From assembly GCA_900545175.1 (NCBI GenBank), contig UQYF01000011.1:5589-69588 (forward strand): a stretch of DNA of 64,000 bases, given 5' to 3'. Numbering within the stretch: the first letter of the stretch is position 1; every line of letters begins with the position of its first letter. A model generated the notes under the pieces. It saw nothing but the letters and a program-made list of their open reading frames with translations, ran no database searches and was not told where the DNA came from. Of this stretch, positions 42,944-52,134 are shown one piece after another. Both the position numbers and the translations under genes were made by a program. The DNA comes from an uncultured Eubacteriales bacterium (GTDB taxonomy: Bacteria > Bacillota > Clostridia > Lachnospirales > Lachnospiraceae).

Positions 42944-44641
42944 CTATATAATAAAATTCTTCATTCTTCCGTCAAGCTCCTGCGCCACTCCCTTGAGACG
43001 CACAGCCTCAGCTGCAATGCTCTCAACTGTTCCCATAGCCATAGATGTGGATGCACTCGTCTCCTCAGTCGATGCTGCATTCTCCTGTGACACACTTGAC
43101 AGGCTCTGGATTACATCGACAACCTTCTCCTTGGATTTATCCATATTTTCGACACTGGCTGCAATGCTGTCTATTCTGTCTGTGAGTCCTATAATACCGG
43201 TTATAACCTGATTTAATATATCAGCAGCCTTCTTCATATCGTCTGACTGCCTGCTCACAATCTTGCTTACAGCTTCCGTCTTTTCAACAGTCTCACCCGA
43301 TTTTGTTTCAAGGTCATGTATGATATCCTGAATGTCAGCCGCTGATGATGTAGTCTGCTCAGCAAGCTGCTTTATATTCTCTGCAACTACGGCAAATCCG
43401 CGTCCGGCATCTCCGGCTCTCGCCGCCTCAATAGATGCGTTGAGTGAGAGAAGATTGGTCTGCCCTGCAATCTCTGTTATAAGATTAACAACCTCGGATA
43501 TACGCTCCGCTGCCTTGTTGGCATCATGAGTCTTATCATTTACAACTTCAATGTGAGATACCATCTCATTCTGGCCATCAATGAGCTGTGTAAGTATATT
43601 CTCTGCATTCTCGCCAAGTTCCTTCATGCTGCCGGCATCCTTTGCAAGTGCTTCGGTATTACCATTCACTTTATCAATCATGCTGCCAATCTCAACAACA
43701 CTCTCCGATGCATTCTGTGTCTCCTGTGCAAGCATCGTGGCACCATTTGCCATCTCATCTACTGCCCTGTCCGTATCCTTCATATTATTCATCGTGTTAG
43801 CAGCCGACTCACTTAAGCTGTCAGACTGTTCAAACAATGACTGGCTCTGCATTTTTAAATCAGCCACAACAACTGTAAGCTCACCTCGAAGAGTTATAAC
43901 CGACTTCATGATATTTCCTATCTCATCTGTAAGCTTTGCATAATGTGTTTCCTTTTTCTCATCCTTCACACGGAAATCGAGACGTGCAAGCTCGTCCACA
44001 GCCGTTGACACATAAGTGAGCGGAGAAATAAATTTTCCTATGAAAAGTAAAACGGCTGCAATAGCCACAAGTCCTATTATTACAGATATTGCTGTCACGT
44101 TCAAAATAAGCTTCATTGAATCTGACATGACATCACTGTCATCTGCTGATATGACAAGAATAAAGCTTTTATCCATCCCAGTATAGCATGATGCATACTT
44201 CACTGCGCCGTTATAATCATATTCGACTACTGATGTATCATGTGAAATACCTGACTTTAAATCCAGCACATAAGCCTTGACTACGCTGTTCTCAACACTA
44301 CTGCCTATCTTATCTTTGTTAGGATGATATAGCATTGTTCCATCCGAATCCACAATATACACATATGACGATGCGACACCTTCCATTCCGGCACCCGAAA
44401 GCATCTTTTCAAGTGTATCATTGTCAAATGCTTTATCTGAACCAAGCTCCCTTATCACTGCATCAACCTGTTCTCCGTATGCAAGTGCAAGATCACTCAT
44501 GTAATTCCATGCCAGCTTTTTGTAGCTCGCTCTCGACTGATGAATTGAATAGAAATTGATTAAACCGCCCATAATTAAGCAGACAACCAATGTCATCATC
44601 ATCAACCTGAATTTAATTGACTGATAAAATTTCACTTTCAT
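42944..44641 (-). CDS. Methyl-accepting chemotaxis protein
   Basis: A 565-residue chemoreceptor. Helix 1 is at about 13-30 (MMMTLVVCLIMGGLINFY). A Cache-type sensor with SYVYIVDSDGTMLYHPNKDKIGS lies at about 45-180. Helix 2 is at about 180-205, followed by HAMP. The signalling tip is NLLSLNASIEAARAGDAGRGFAVVAENIKQLAEQ. It ends RMKNFII with no CheR pentapeptide. The Cache fold suggests a small ligand such as an amino acid or organic acid, but the ligand is not identifiable. GGGAG precedes the ATG by nine bases. It is monocistronic with its own terminator. Confidence 0.92.
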   Translation of the reverse strand: MKVKFYQSIKFRLMMMTLVVCLIMGGLINFYSIHQSRASYKKLAWNYMSDLALAYGEQVDAVIRELGSDKAFDNDTLEKMLSGAGMEGVASSYVYIVDSDGTMLYHPNKDKIGSSVENSVVKAYVLDLKSGISHDTSVVEYDYNGAVKYASCYTGMDKSFILVISADDSDVMSDSMKLILNVTAISVIIGLVAIAAVLLFIGKFISPLTYVSTAVDELARLDFRVKDEKKETHYAKLTDEIGNIMKSVITLRGELTVVVADLKMQSQSLFEQSDSLSESAANTMNNMKDTDRAVDEMANGATMLAQETQNASESVVEIGSMIDKVNGNTEALAKDAGSMKELGENAENILTQLIDGQNEMVSHIEVVNDKTHDANKAAERISEVVNLITEIAGQTNLLSLNASIEAARAGDAGRGFAVVAENIKQLAEQTTSSAADIQDIIHDLETKSGETVEKTEAVSKIVSRQSDDMKKAADILNQVITGIIGLTDRIDSIAASVENMDKSKEKVVDVIQSLSSVSQENAASTEETSASTSMAMGTVESIAAEAVRLKGVAQELDGRMKNFII

Positions 44642-44914
44642 CTTAAATTTCTCCCGCTTCCTGTAAATTATCCTTCATACTGGGCTAAAACACCCATATC
44701 ATCGCCGGGATTTTACCACAATATGATTATAAATTCAATAAATAATCTTTCCTATTTTTCTACGACATTTATCACAAAATCCAGCCAAATAATCCTTCGA
44801 TAAATTGTTATGGCAAAAAAAAATAAAATGTGCTATATTTTATATGTATATTGTCACAAGCATTTTTCTGCCCAGAACAGTATCATTATTTATAATATAG
44901 AAAAGAGGATTATA

Positions 44915-45286
44915 ATGACTAATACTAACGAATCTGCTGAAAATTATCTCGAAACCATACTGATTCTCAGCAAGAAGCTTCCTGTTGTCCGTTCAGTTGA
45001 TATATCCAATGAACTCGGCTTTAAAAAATCGAGTGTCAGCATTGCCATGAAAAATCTCCGGCTTAAGAACCATATCACAGTCACAGATGCCGGATTTATC
45101 TATCTTACAGATGAAGGCCGTGCCATTGCCGAGATGATATATGAGCGCCATGAGCTTTTATCTTCATGCCTTATCAAGCTCGGAGTTGACCCAAAAATTG
45201 CAGCCGAAGATGCATGCAAGATTGAACATGTCATAAGCCCGGAGAGCTTTGATGCAATCAAAAAACATATACATCAGGGAGTTTAG
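44915..45286 (+). CDS. DtxR/MntR family metal-dependent transcriptional regulator
   Basis: A 123-residue regulator with an N-terminal winged helix (ESAENYLETILILSKK, RSVDISNELGFKKSSVSIAM) and the short dimerisation/metal domain (YERHELLSSCLIKLG, EDACKIEHVISPESFDAI). The second segment carries the conserved Glu/Cys/Glu/His ligands of DtxR and MntR. It lacks the SH3-like third domain, like MntR. ATG 44915 with AAGAGG seven bases upstream is chosen over a longer, AT-rich start. It leads an operon with an ABC importer; the next gene starts five bases after its stop. I see no TTAG-N6-CTAA box in its own upstream region. Confidence 0.88.
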   Translation: MTNTNESAENYLETILILSKKLPVVRSVDISNELGFKKSSVSIAMKNLRLKNHITVTDAGFIYLTDEGRAIAEMIYERHELLSSCLIKLGVDPKIAAEDACKIEHVISPESFDAIKKHIHQGV

Positions 45287-45290
45287 GATT

Positions 45291-46415
45291 ATGAAGAAGA
45301 ATTTTGTGCGCTCCTTAAGCGCAGCGGTATTATTTACATTACTGACAGGAACACTTGCAGGCTGTAACGCAAATGCCTCAACGAACGAACCTTCCGTGAG
45401 CACATCAGACACAGAAAGCTCAACAGACGCTTCAGCCACTACTACTACTACGGAAGCTTCAACACAAGAGCCTGCATCCTCTGCTCCGGCTGATACATCA
45501 TCCGCTTCCGGCGAGGAGCGTACAGATATCAATATTGCAGTCATGACCGGCCCTACAGCGATAGGACTTGTGAAAGTTATGAAGGACAATGAAGATACTG
45601 CTGCCGCCAACAATTACAATTTTCAGGTATTCGGCGAAGCAACAGAAATCTCCACAGGCCTTATAAAAGGCGAGCTTGATGCAGCCTGCGTTCCATGTAA
45701 TCTTGCAAGCGTTCTCTACAATAAAACAGAAGGTGGTATTGTCGTAGCAGGAATAAATACACTCGGTGTTCTGTACATAGTCGAGACAGGCGATACAATC
45801 CATTCCGTTTCCGACCTTGCCGGAAAGACTATATATACTACAGGTCAGGGAACAACTCCTGAATATACTCTGCGCTATATACTTTCCGGAAACGGAATTA
45901 ATCCGGACAGCGATGTAACAATAGAATTCAAGAGCGAGGCAGCCGAAGTTGTGAGTGCGCTTTCGGAAAATCCGGATGCTATTGCGATGCTTCCGCAGCC
46001 TTATGTAACTGTTGCAATGAATAACAACGATACCCTTCACATAGCACTCGACATAACCGAAGAATGGGAGAAGCTTGACAGCGACAGCACAGTTATAACA
46101 GGCGTTGTCGTAGCCAGAAAAGAATGGGCTGACGCACATTCTGATGCCTTCAATGAATTTCTAAGTGAATACCCTGAGTCGGCAGCTTTTACAAATGACA
46201 ATATCGAAGAAGCAGCCGAGCTTATCGAACACTTCGGAATATTCAAGGCAGCCATCGCAAAAAAAGCAATTCCTTATTGCAATGTCACATTTATAAGCGG
46301 CGATGAGATGAAATCGAAGATTTCAAGCTACCTCAACGTATTGTATGAGCAGAATCCTGCCTCTGTCGGCGGAGCGCTTCCGGGTGACGATTTTTACTAT
46401 ATGACTGAGAAATAA
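45291..46415 (+). CDS. ABC transporter substrate-binding lipoprotein, NitT/TauT/ThiY type
   Basis: A 374-residue lipoprotein. The signal peptide ends in the lipobox LAGC (Cys 25). A Ser/Thr-rich linker to about residue 78 follows, then an SsuA/ThiY-like binding domain: INIAVMTGPTAIG, GELDAACVPCNLAS, GKTIYTTGQGTTPEYTLRY, and AIAMLPQPYVT. Relatives bind sulfonates, nitrate, thiamine precursors or metal chelates; the ligand is not readable here. Control by a DtxR-type regulator in the same operon hints at a metal-related substrate. Confidence 0.87.
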   Translation: MKKNFVRSLSAAVLFTLLTGTLAGCNANASTNEPSVSTSDTESSTDASATTTTTEASTQEPASSAPADTSSASGEERTDINIAVMTGPTAIGLVKVMKDNEDTAAANNYNFQVFGEATEISTGLIKGELDAACVPCNLASVLYNKTEGGIVVAGINTLGVLYIVETGDTIHSVSDLAGKTIYTTGQGTTPEYTLRYILSGNGINPDSDVTIEFKSEAAEVVSALSENPDAIAMLPQPYVTVAMNNNDTLHIALDITEEWEKLDSDSTVITGVVVARKEWADAHSDAFNEFLSEYPESAAFTNDNIEEAAELIEHFGIFKAAIAKKAIPYCNVTFISGDEMKSKISSYLNVLYEQNPASVGGALPGDDFYYMTEK

Positions 46416-46427
46416 ACAGGAGACGGC

Positions 46428-47201
46428 ATGAACAAGGTAGCACCTCATCTGTTCCATCATTCCATATCTAAAAAAAAGCAGTTTTTCATGAAGCTCCTTT
46501 CCATAATACTGTGGTTTACAATATGGAGCGCTGCTGCAAAAATAATCGACCGGGAACTTTTTCTTCCCGGTCCTATTTTGGTCTTTACATCACTTTTAAA
46601 GCTTGCTTCTACCGAAAGCTACTGGCTGTCTATCTTTAACTCAATGGTCAATATTCTGACAGGTTATGCCATAGCTATCCTGCTCGGAACCATATTGGCA
46701 GCTATATCTTACCGTTTCCGCGCCATCATGGAATTCATCTATCTTCCTTTACGGATTATCCGCACTATCCCTGTAGCGTCATTCATAATACTCGCCCTTT
46801 TATGGGTATCCTCCGATAAGCTCTCCATGCTCATATCGTTTCTCATGGTTCTACCTATCATATATGAGTATACTCTTAACGGACTTTCGAGCATTGACTG
46901 TGGGCTTCTTGAGATGGCATATCTGTCAAGGATGCCCATTACCAAAAAATTGCTCCGCATATATCTTCCCGGTCTGCTCTCCCATCTGACTGCCGCTCTG
47001 TCTACAGGCATAGGGCTTGCATGGAAATCCGGTGTAGCAGCCGAAGTAATCGGTATAAGTCGCAACTCAATCGGCAACCATCTGAACCAGTCAAAAATAT
47101 ACCTTGAAACACCTGAGCTGTTTGCGTGGACAACTACCATAATAATAATAAGCCTGTTCTTCGAGGTTGTGTTAAAAAAGCTGCTTGGCAGACCGACATA
47201 A
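46428..47201 (+). CDS. ABC transporter permease, NitT/TauT family
   Basis: A 257-residue permease with about six helices. The first is LSIILWFTIWSAAAKIID, and the EAA-like cytoplasmic loop is GLLEMAYLSRMPITKKLLRIYLPGL. The ending GLAWKSGVAAEVIGISRNSIGNHL is typical of SsuC/TauC. It starts 12 bases after the binding-protein gene (ACAGGAG upstream) and pairs with the following ATPase. Confidence 0.88.
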   Translation: MNKVAPHLFHHSISKKKQFFMKLLSIILWFTIWSAAAKIIDRELFLPGPILVFTSLLKLASTESYWLSIFNSMVNILTGYAIAILLGTILAAISYRFRAIMEFIYLPLRIIRTIPVASFIILALLWVSSDKLSMLISFLMVLPIIYEYTLNGLSSIDCGLLEMAYLSRMPITKKLLRIYLPGLLSHLTAALSTGIGLAWKSGVAAEVIGISRNSIGNHLNQSKIYLETPELFAWTTTIIIISLFFEVVLKKLLGRPT

Positions 47202-47252
47202 TAAGAGCCTTGCATATCTGGCAGCACACCAAAAAAATGAGGTATCAAATAT

Positions 47253-47873
47253 ATGAACATATTATTAAAAATAGACAATCTGTCCAAAAAATACAAATAT
47301 ACACAAGTCATAGACAATTTTTCCATGGAGTTACATACTCATGAGCGCATTGCGCTGTCCGGACCCTCCGGTGAGGGAAAAACCAGCCTTTTAAACATAC
47401 TCCTTGGAATAAACAGCTTCGATGGCGGCTCGGTTCTAAAAGGTGATAAACTCCACTACCTCGTTGTTTTTCAGGATGACAGACTTATGCCATCATTTGA
47501 CGCACTTAAGAACATAGATGTATATCCTTACCGATTCGCAAGTCCGCTCGCCCTCGATATCCTTGACAAGCTCCGGCTTAGTGATGTCGGCGATAAGCCT
47601 GCCTGTGAATACAGCGGCGGCATGAGCCGGCGGCTTGCGATTGCAAGAGCACTCTACGGCTGTCTTATACTCCATGAAACAAAGCCTGCTGAACCTCTTT
47701 TGCTGGTCATGGATGAGCCGTTTAAGGGACTTGACGATGCCCTTAAAAATAACGTCATAGAATATGTCGACAGTGTGCTTACATCGACAGGTGCCGCACT
47801 CTTTCTTGTCACTCACGACAAAAAAGAAGCCACAGCGCTCGGCTGTGACTTCATAAAGCTTAATCGACAGTGA
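47253..47873 (+). CDS. ABC transporter ATP-binding protein, NitT/TauT family
   Basis: A compact 206-residue ATPase. Walker A is LSGPSGEGKTSLL, Q-loop VVFQDDRLMPS, signature YSGGMSRRLAIARAL, Walker B LLVMDEPFKGLDD and H-loop FLVTHDKKEA. It is shorter than the usual 240-260 residues because the C-terminus is trimmed. GAGG lies 10 bases before the ATG. Last gene of the operon; a GC-rich hairpin (GAAGCCACAGC/GCTGTGACTTC, about 47825-47851) near its end may aid termination. Convergent with the beta-CASP gene. Confidence 0.9.
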   Translation: MNILLKIDNLSKKYKYTQVIDNFSMELHTHERIALSGPSGEGKTSLLNILLGINSFDGGSVLKGDKLHYLVVFQDDRLMPSFDALKNIDVYPYRFASPLALDILDKLRLSDVGDKPACEYSGGMSRRLAIARALYGCLILHETKPAEPLLLVMDEPFKGLDDALKNNVIEYVDSVLTSTGAALFLVTHDKKEATALGCDFIKLNRQ

Positions 47874-47902
47874 TATATCATCATACCATCTGATAATGTG
47901 CA

Positions 47903-49507
47903 TCAATCCTGTGAATCCCACTTGTCGCATACAGATATAATCTGGTCGGCAAATTTTCCCATATCTTTGTTGGCAAGACCATCGCTCTTTTTTACGATAG
48001 CAAGAAGTCTCTGTGCTGCCGCAAGAAGTCTTGCATATATTCCCGATGCTGGCTTTGTCTTCTTTTCAACCGGAACAGGTACAGCCTCATACTCAAAAGT
48101 ACCTTCAGCCAGATTAAAAATCGTTCCGCTATAAGGTGCATAAGCCTTCTGTCCATGTTCAATCTTAAGACATTCCGTAAACGCTGTAGCTGTAGCATCA
48201 TCACCATGTACAACAAAAACTCTGTCCGGCTTCTTCTTAAATGCATTTATCCATTCTATAAGACCATTCTTATCTGCATGACCGCTGAGTCCATTAAGTG
48301 CAAGTATCTGTGCTCTTACCTCTATCGTCTCACCGAAGAGCTTAACCTCATTCGCACCATCGACAATCGCACGTCCAAGCGTACCGACTGACTGATATCC
48401 GACAAAAAGCACTGTCGACTCAGGTCTCCAGAGATTGTGCTTCAAATGATGTCTTATTCGTCCTGCATCGCACATTCCTGATGCAGACACAATCACCTTA
48501 GGAGTTGTATCAAAATTGATAGCCTTTGATTCCTCACTTGTGATTGAAAGATGAAGATTCTTAAATGTAAGCGGATTAATTCCCGACTTGACAAGCTCTG
48601 TAGCTTCCTCGTCATAACACTCATCCTTGTTATCGACAAATACCGCTGTAGCTTCCACCGCCATAGGACTGTCTACATAAACAGGAAAATCTGGAATATC
48701 CTTTACAAGATTATTCGCTTTAATCTGTCTTATAAAATATAAAATCTCCTGTGTTCTTCCAACCGCAAAAGACGGAATGACAACATTGCCTCCTCTTTTT
48801 AACGTGGTTGAAATGACTTGTGCAAGCCGCCCAACGTAGTCAATCTTCTCTGTACTGTGCAGCCTGTCGCCATATGTAGATTCCATCACAACATAGTCCG
48901 CTTCCTCAGTATATGCCGGATCCTTTATCAACGGCTGATGCTTATTTCCTATATCTCCCGAAAAAACTATCTTCTTGGATATTCCATTTTCATCAATCCA
49001 GACTTCAATGCTCGCCGAGCCTAGCAGATGTCCTATATCCGTGAACCTAATCTTAATTCCGTCACACACTTCCACTGTCTCACCGTACAGACACGGAGTA
49101 AACCTTCTTATGATTCCGTCTGCATCCTCCATAGTGTACAATGGCTGTGCCGCCTCGATACTGCTGCTTCTCTTTGCTTTTCTGTTCTTCCATTCAGCCT
49201 CCATAAGCTGTATATGAGCACAATCACGAAGCATTATGCTTGAAAGCTGTGTTGTAGCTTCAGTCGCATACACTCTGCCTCTGAATCCTCTCGCATACAG
49301 AAGCGGAAGTAATCCTGAATGATCCACATGTGCATGCGTGAGAAAAACATAGTCAATCATAGCTTCCGAAACAGGTAATGGCACATTCTCGAATACATTG
49401 ATTCCCTGTTCCATACCGTAATCAACTAAAATATGCTTTCCACAAGCCTCAATATAGTGACAGCTTCCCGTAACTTCATGATCAGCCCCGATAAATTCAA
49501 GCCTCAT
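47903..49507 (-). CDS. MBL-fold beta-CASP ribonuclease-like protein with RMMBL domain
   Basis: A 534-residue metallo-beta-lactamase/beta-CASP protein of the CPSF73-like RNA-processing group. Zinc motifs are FLTHAHVDHSGLLP, DIGHLLGSAS, FSGDIGNKH, and the RMMBL region LNGLSGHADKNGL with VVHGDD. The beta-CASP part has NVVIPSFAVGRTQEILY and ASGMCDAGRIRHHL. An extra C-terminal tail of about 80 residues is Lys/Ala-rich. Such proteins act as RNA endo/exonucleases. ATG 49507 with GGGAGG is chosen. Confidence 0.9.
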   Translation of the reverse strand: MRLEFIGADHEVTGSCHYIEACGKHILVDYGMEQGINVFENVPLPVSEAMIDYVFLTHAHVDHSGLLPLLYARGFRGRVYATEATTQLSSIMLRDCAHIQLMEAEWKNRKAKRSSSIEAAQPLYTMEDADGIIRRFTPCLYGETVEVCDGIKIRFTDIGHLLGSASIEVWIDENGISKKIVFSGDIGNKHQPLIKDPAYTEEADYVVMESTYGDRLHSTEKIDYVGRLAQVISTTLKRGGNVVIPSFAVGRTQEILYFIRQIKANNLVKDIPDFPVYVDSPMAVEATAVFVDNKDECYDEEATELVKSGINPLTFKNLHLSITSEESKAINFDTTPKVIVSASGMCDAGRIRHHLKHNLWRPESTVLFVGYQSVGTLGRAIVDGANEVKLFGETIEVRAQILALNGLSGHADKNGLIEWINAFKKKPDRVFVVHGDDATATAFTECLKIEHGQKAYAPYSGTIFNLAEGTFEYEAVPVPVEKKTKPASGIYARLLAAAQRLLAIVKKSDGLANKDMGKFADQIISVCDKWDSQD

Positions 49508-49679
49508 AGCTACACCTCCCAAGTTAAACTGCATATTATAATATATAGTAAACTGATAATATAATTATACACTAATTTTTGCAATTTCCAAGATATTTTT
49601 GCAATTTTTGATATTTTATATTAAATTTTACAATCAATTTGTATTAAAAATATCTTTCAAATACGTCAAAGGAGGTCTC

Positions 49680-50834
49680 ATGAAAAAAATCATATATTTT
49701 GACAATGCAGCGACAACCCGTGTACACCCTGAAGTTTTTAATTCAATGACACCTTACTTTTGCGATGAATATGCCAACCCTGCCGGTGCTTACAAGGATG
49801 CGGTAATCGCCGATAAAGCCATAAACCGCTCAAGAGTTCAGGCTTCAAGACTTATCGGCGCACGCCCTGATGAAATATATTTTACGAGCGGCGGTTCCGA
49901 ATCAGACAACTGGGCAATAAAGAGCTACTCAAGAAATGTACGCCGGATGCAAAAAGGAGCCTCCTGCCACATAATCACAACATCCATCGAACACAATGCC
50001 GTTATCAATTCATGCAAAACTCTTGAAGCTGAAGGCTTTGCTGTAACCTATATCCCATGTGACAAATACGGCTTCATACGTCCGGAAACAGTACAGTCTG
50101 CCATCCGCGATGACACTATTCTCATCTCTGTCATGGCAGCCAACAACGAGGTCGGTACTATACAGCCATTAAAAATGATTGGACAGATTGCCCACCGCCA
50201 CCAGATAGCCTTTCACACAGACGCAGTACAGGCATATGGGCACATCCCGATAAATGTAAATGAATGTATGATTGACATGTTAAGCATGAGCGCACACAAA
50301 CTAAGAGGACCTAAAGGAACCGGCTTTCTGTATATCAGAAATGGTCTTGAACTTCCATCATACATTGACGGCGGCTCACAGGAAAACGGTCACCGCGCCG
50401 GAACCTCGAATGTTCCAGGAATTGTAGGCCTTGGAAAAGCATGTGAAATTGCCGCCCGGAATATGTCACGAAACATTAATAATATGACAAGACTCAGAAA
50501 CCGCATCATATACAGGATTAAAAAAGGACTGCCTGATGCCGTTCTCACCGGTTCCGAACAGATGAGACTTCCCAACAATATCTCCTTTTGCTTTCCGCAT
50601 GTAGAATCAGCGCAGCTTCTTGCCATACTTGACATGCATGGAATATGTGCCTCCGCCGGAAGTGCCTGCTCAACAGGTGCCGCCGGTCCTTCCCACGTCC
50701 TCATAGCAATGGGCATAAGCCCCGAACTTGCCGGAGGCTCATTAAGACTGACAATATCCGACGAAACAACCATTGAAGAGGCAGATTACGTCGCCGACAC
50801 TGTCATAAAGACAGTTAAAAAGCTCGGAATATAG
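49680..50834 (+). CDS. Cysteine desulfurase, NifS/IscS family
   Basis: A 384-residue PLP enzyme taking sulfur from cysteine to a persulfide for Fe-S cluster or thio-nucleoside synthesis. IIYFDNAATTRV is the N-terminal motif, IEHNAV and MAANNEVGTIQ follow, HTDAVQAYGH binds PLP and MSAHKLRGPKGTG carries the PLP lysine. The catalytic Cys is in ASAGSACSTGAAGPSHVL. AAAGGAGG precedes the ATG. Monocistronic, with no NifU or ThiI next to it, so the acceptor is unknown. Confidence 0.93.
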   Translation: MKKIIYFDNAATTRVHPEVFNSMTPYFCDEYANPAGAYKDAVIADKAINRSRVQASRLIGARPDEIYFTSGGSESDNWAIKSYSRNVRRMQKGASCHIITTSIEHNAVINSCKTLEAEGFAVTYIPCDKYGFIRPETVQSAIRDDTILISVMAANNEVGTIQPLKMIGQIAHRHQIAFHTDAVQAYGHIPINVNECMIDMLSMSAHKLRGPKGTGFLYIRNGLELPSYIDGGSQENGHRAGTSNVPGIVGLGKACEIAARNMSRNINNMTRLRNRIIYRIKKGLPDAVLTGSEQMRLPNNISFCFPHVESAQLLAILDMHGICASAGSACSTGAAGPSHVLIAMGISPELAGGSLRLTISDETTIEEADYVADTVIKTVKKLGI

Positions 50835-50860
50835 CATTAAAAATATAGCATATAAGCATA

Positions 50861-50884
50861 AGAGCCGTCTTTTATGGCGGCTCT
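50861..50884 (+). terminator. Intrinsic terminator of the cysteine desulfurase gene
   Basis: AGAGCCGTC pairs with GGCGGCTCT, followed by TCTTTAA, 26 bases after the stop. Confidence 0.8.
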
Positions 50885-50930
50885 TCTTTAACGCCTTTTA
50901 ATTGTCAAAACAACAGCTTCATGCTTTTAA

Positions 50931-50944
50931 ACTTGTATACTAGT
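50931..50944. promoter_or_regulatory. Candidate operator of the uxu operon
   Basis: ACTTGTATACTAGT is a 14-base palindrome apart from one central-flank pair, centred on GTATAC. Its last base is the first base of the -35 hexamer, so a bound repressor would block polymerase. The GntR/FCD regulator encoded at 53912 is a natural candidate. Confidence 0.5.
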
Positions 50945-50971
50945 TGACATATCCTTTTTTCATGCTATAAT
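50944..50971 (+). promoter_or_regulatory. Promoter of uxuA-uxuB
   Basis: Consensus TTGACA (50944-50949) and TATAAT (50966-50971) with a 16-base spacer and an extended -10 TG (TGCTATAAT). Confidence 0.8.
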
Positions 50972-51037
50972 ATCTACAGGTTGAATAATCAAAACCACAG
51001 ATTATGGTATCAAAACACACAAAAGGAGGCACCACAC

Positions 51038-52105
51038 ATGCAAATGACTTTCCGCTGGTACGGCGAAGGCAATGACACTGTAACTCTCGAACAAATACGC
51101 CAGATTCCGGGTGTAGAAGGTATCGTATGGGCACTTCATGACAAGCAGCCCGGTCAGATATGGCAGCCTGATGAGATTGGCAAAGTCACTGACCATATTA
51201 AAGAATACGGCTTCAATGTCGATGTTGTTGAGAGCGTGAACGTACATGACGATATCAAGATAGGAGTGCCCACAAGGGATAAATATATTGAAAATTACAA
51301 GCAGACACTAAGGAACTTAAGCAAAGCCGGAGTCAAAGTAGTATGCTACAATTTCATGCCGATATTCGACTGGACAAGAACCGACCTGTTCCACCCTGTC
51401 GGTGACGGCTCAACTGCACTCTACTACGAAAAAAACAAGATAATTGATGACCCTAAAGAGATGGCAAAATACATACTTGAAAAATGTGAAGGCTTCACAA
51501 TGCCCGGCTGGGAACCTGAGCGGATGGCACATCTTAGCGAGCTGTTTGACGCATACAAGGATGTCACCAAAGAGAAGCTCTGGGCCAACCTTAAATATTT
51601 CCTTGAAGCACTTATGCCTACCTGCCGCGAGTGCGATATCAAAATGGCAATACATCAGGATGACCCACCTTGGGATATCTTCGGTCTGCCACGCCTTTTA
51701 GTAGACGAGCCATCGATTGACAGATTTTTAAAGATGGTTGATGACCCATACAACTGCCTTACACTCTGCTCCGGCTCACTCGGCTCTAATCCGAACAACA
51801 ATGTAGCAGATATCATAAGAAAACACTGTGACCGAATCGCCTTTGCCCATATAAGAAACGTGAAGCATTTTCCTAACGGCGATTTTTCCGAAGCCTCGCA
51901 CCGTGACTGCGATGGTGATATAGGAATTCTGGACATTGTAAAAGCTTATCATGACTGCGGCTTTACAGGCTATGTCCGTCCGGACCACGGCAGACACATC
52001 TGGGGTGAGAAATGCAGACCCGGCTATGGATTATATGACCGTGCGCTTGGAATCATGTATCTGCTCGGCTGTTTTGACACTTTGGAGAAATTTGATAAAC
52101 AATAG
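51038..52105 (+). CDS. uxuA: Mannonate dehydratase
   Basis: A TIM-barrel dehydratase converting D-mannonate to 2-keto-3-deoxygluconate in hexuronate catabolism; 355 residues, the normal size in Firmicutes. MTFRWYGEGNDTVTLEQIRQ, FMPIFDWTRTDL, ALMPTCRECDIKMAIHQDDPPW, LTLCSGSLG and YVRPDHGRHIWGE are family segments with metal-binding His/Cys/Asp. ATG 51038 with AAAGGAGG is chosen. First gene of the uxuA-uxuB operon; uxuB starts 30 bases after its stop. This implies use of glucuronate or galacturonate from pectin or xylan. Confidence 0.95.
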   Translation: MQMTFRWYGEGNDTVTLEQIRQIPGVEGIVWALHDKQPGQIWQPDEIGKVTDHIKEYGFNVDVVESVNVHDDIKIGVPTRDKYIENYKQTLRNLSKAGVKVVCYNFMPIFDWTRTDLFHPVGDGSTALYYEKNKIIDDPKEMAKYILEKCEGFTMPGWEPERMAHLSELFDAYKDVTKEKLWANLKYFLEALMPTCRECDIKMAIHQDDPPWDIFGLPRLLVDEPSIDRFLKMVDDPYNCLTLCSGSLGSNPNNNVADIIRKHCDRIAFAHIRNVKHFPNGDFSEASHRDCDGDIGILDIVKAYHDCGFTGYVRPDHGRHIWGEKCRPGYGLYDRALGIMYLLGCFDTLEKFDKQ

Positions 52106-52134
52106 CATTTTGCATATAAATGGAGATAAAATTT

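Noticed and set aside
45503..46139. Minus-strand frame of about 210 codons opposite the substrate-binding protein
   Set aside because: It is rich in Cys and Tyr with no coherent domain and lies inside a gene with a clear lipobox and family motifs.
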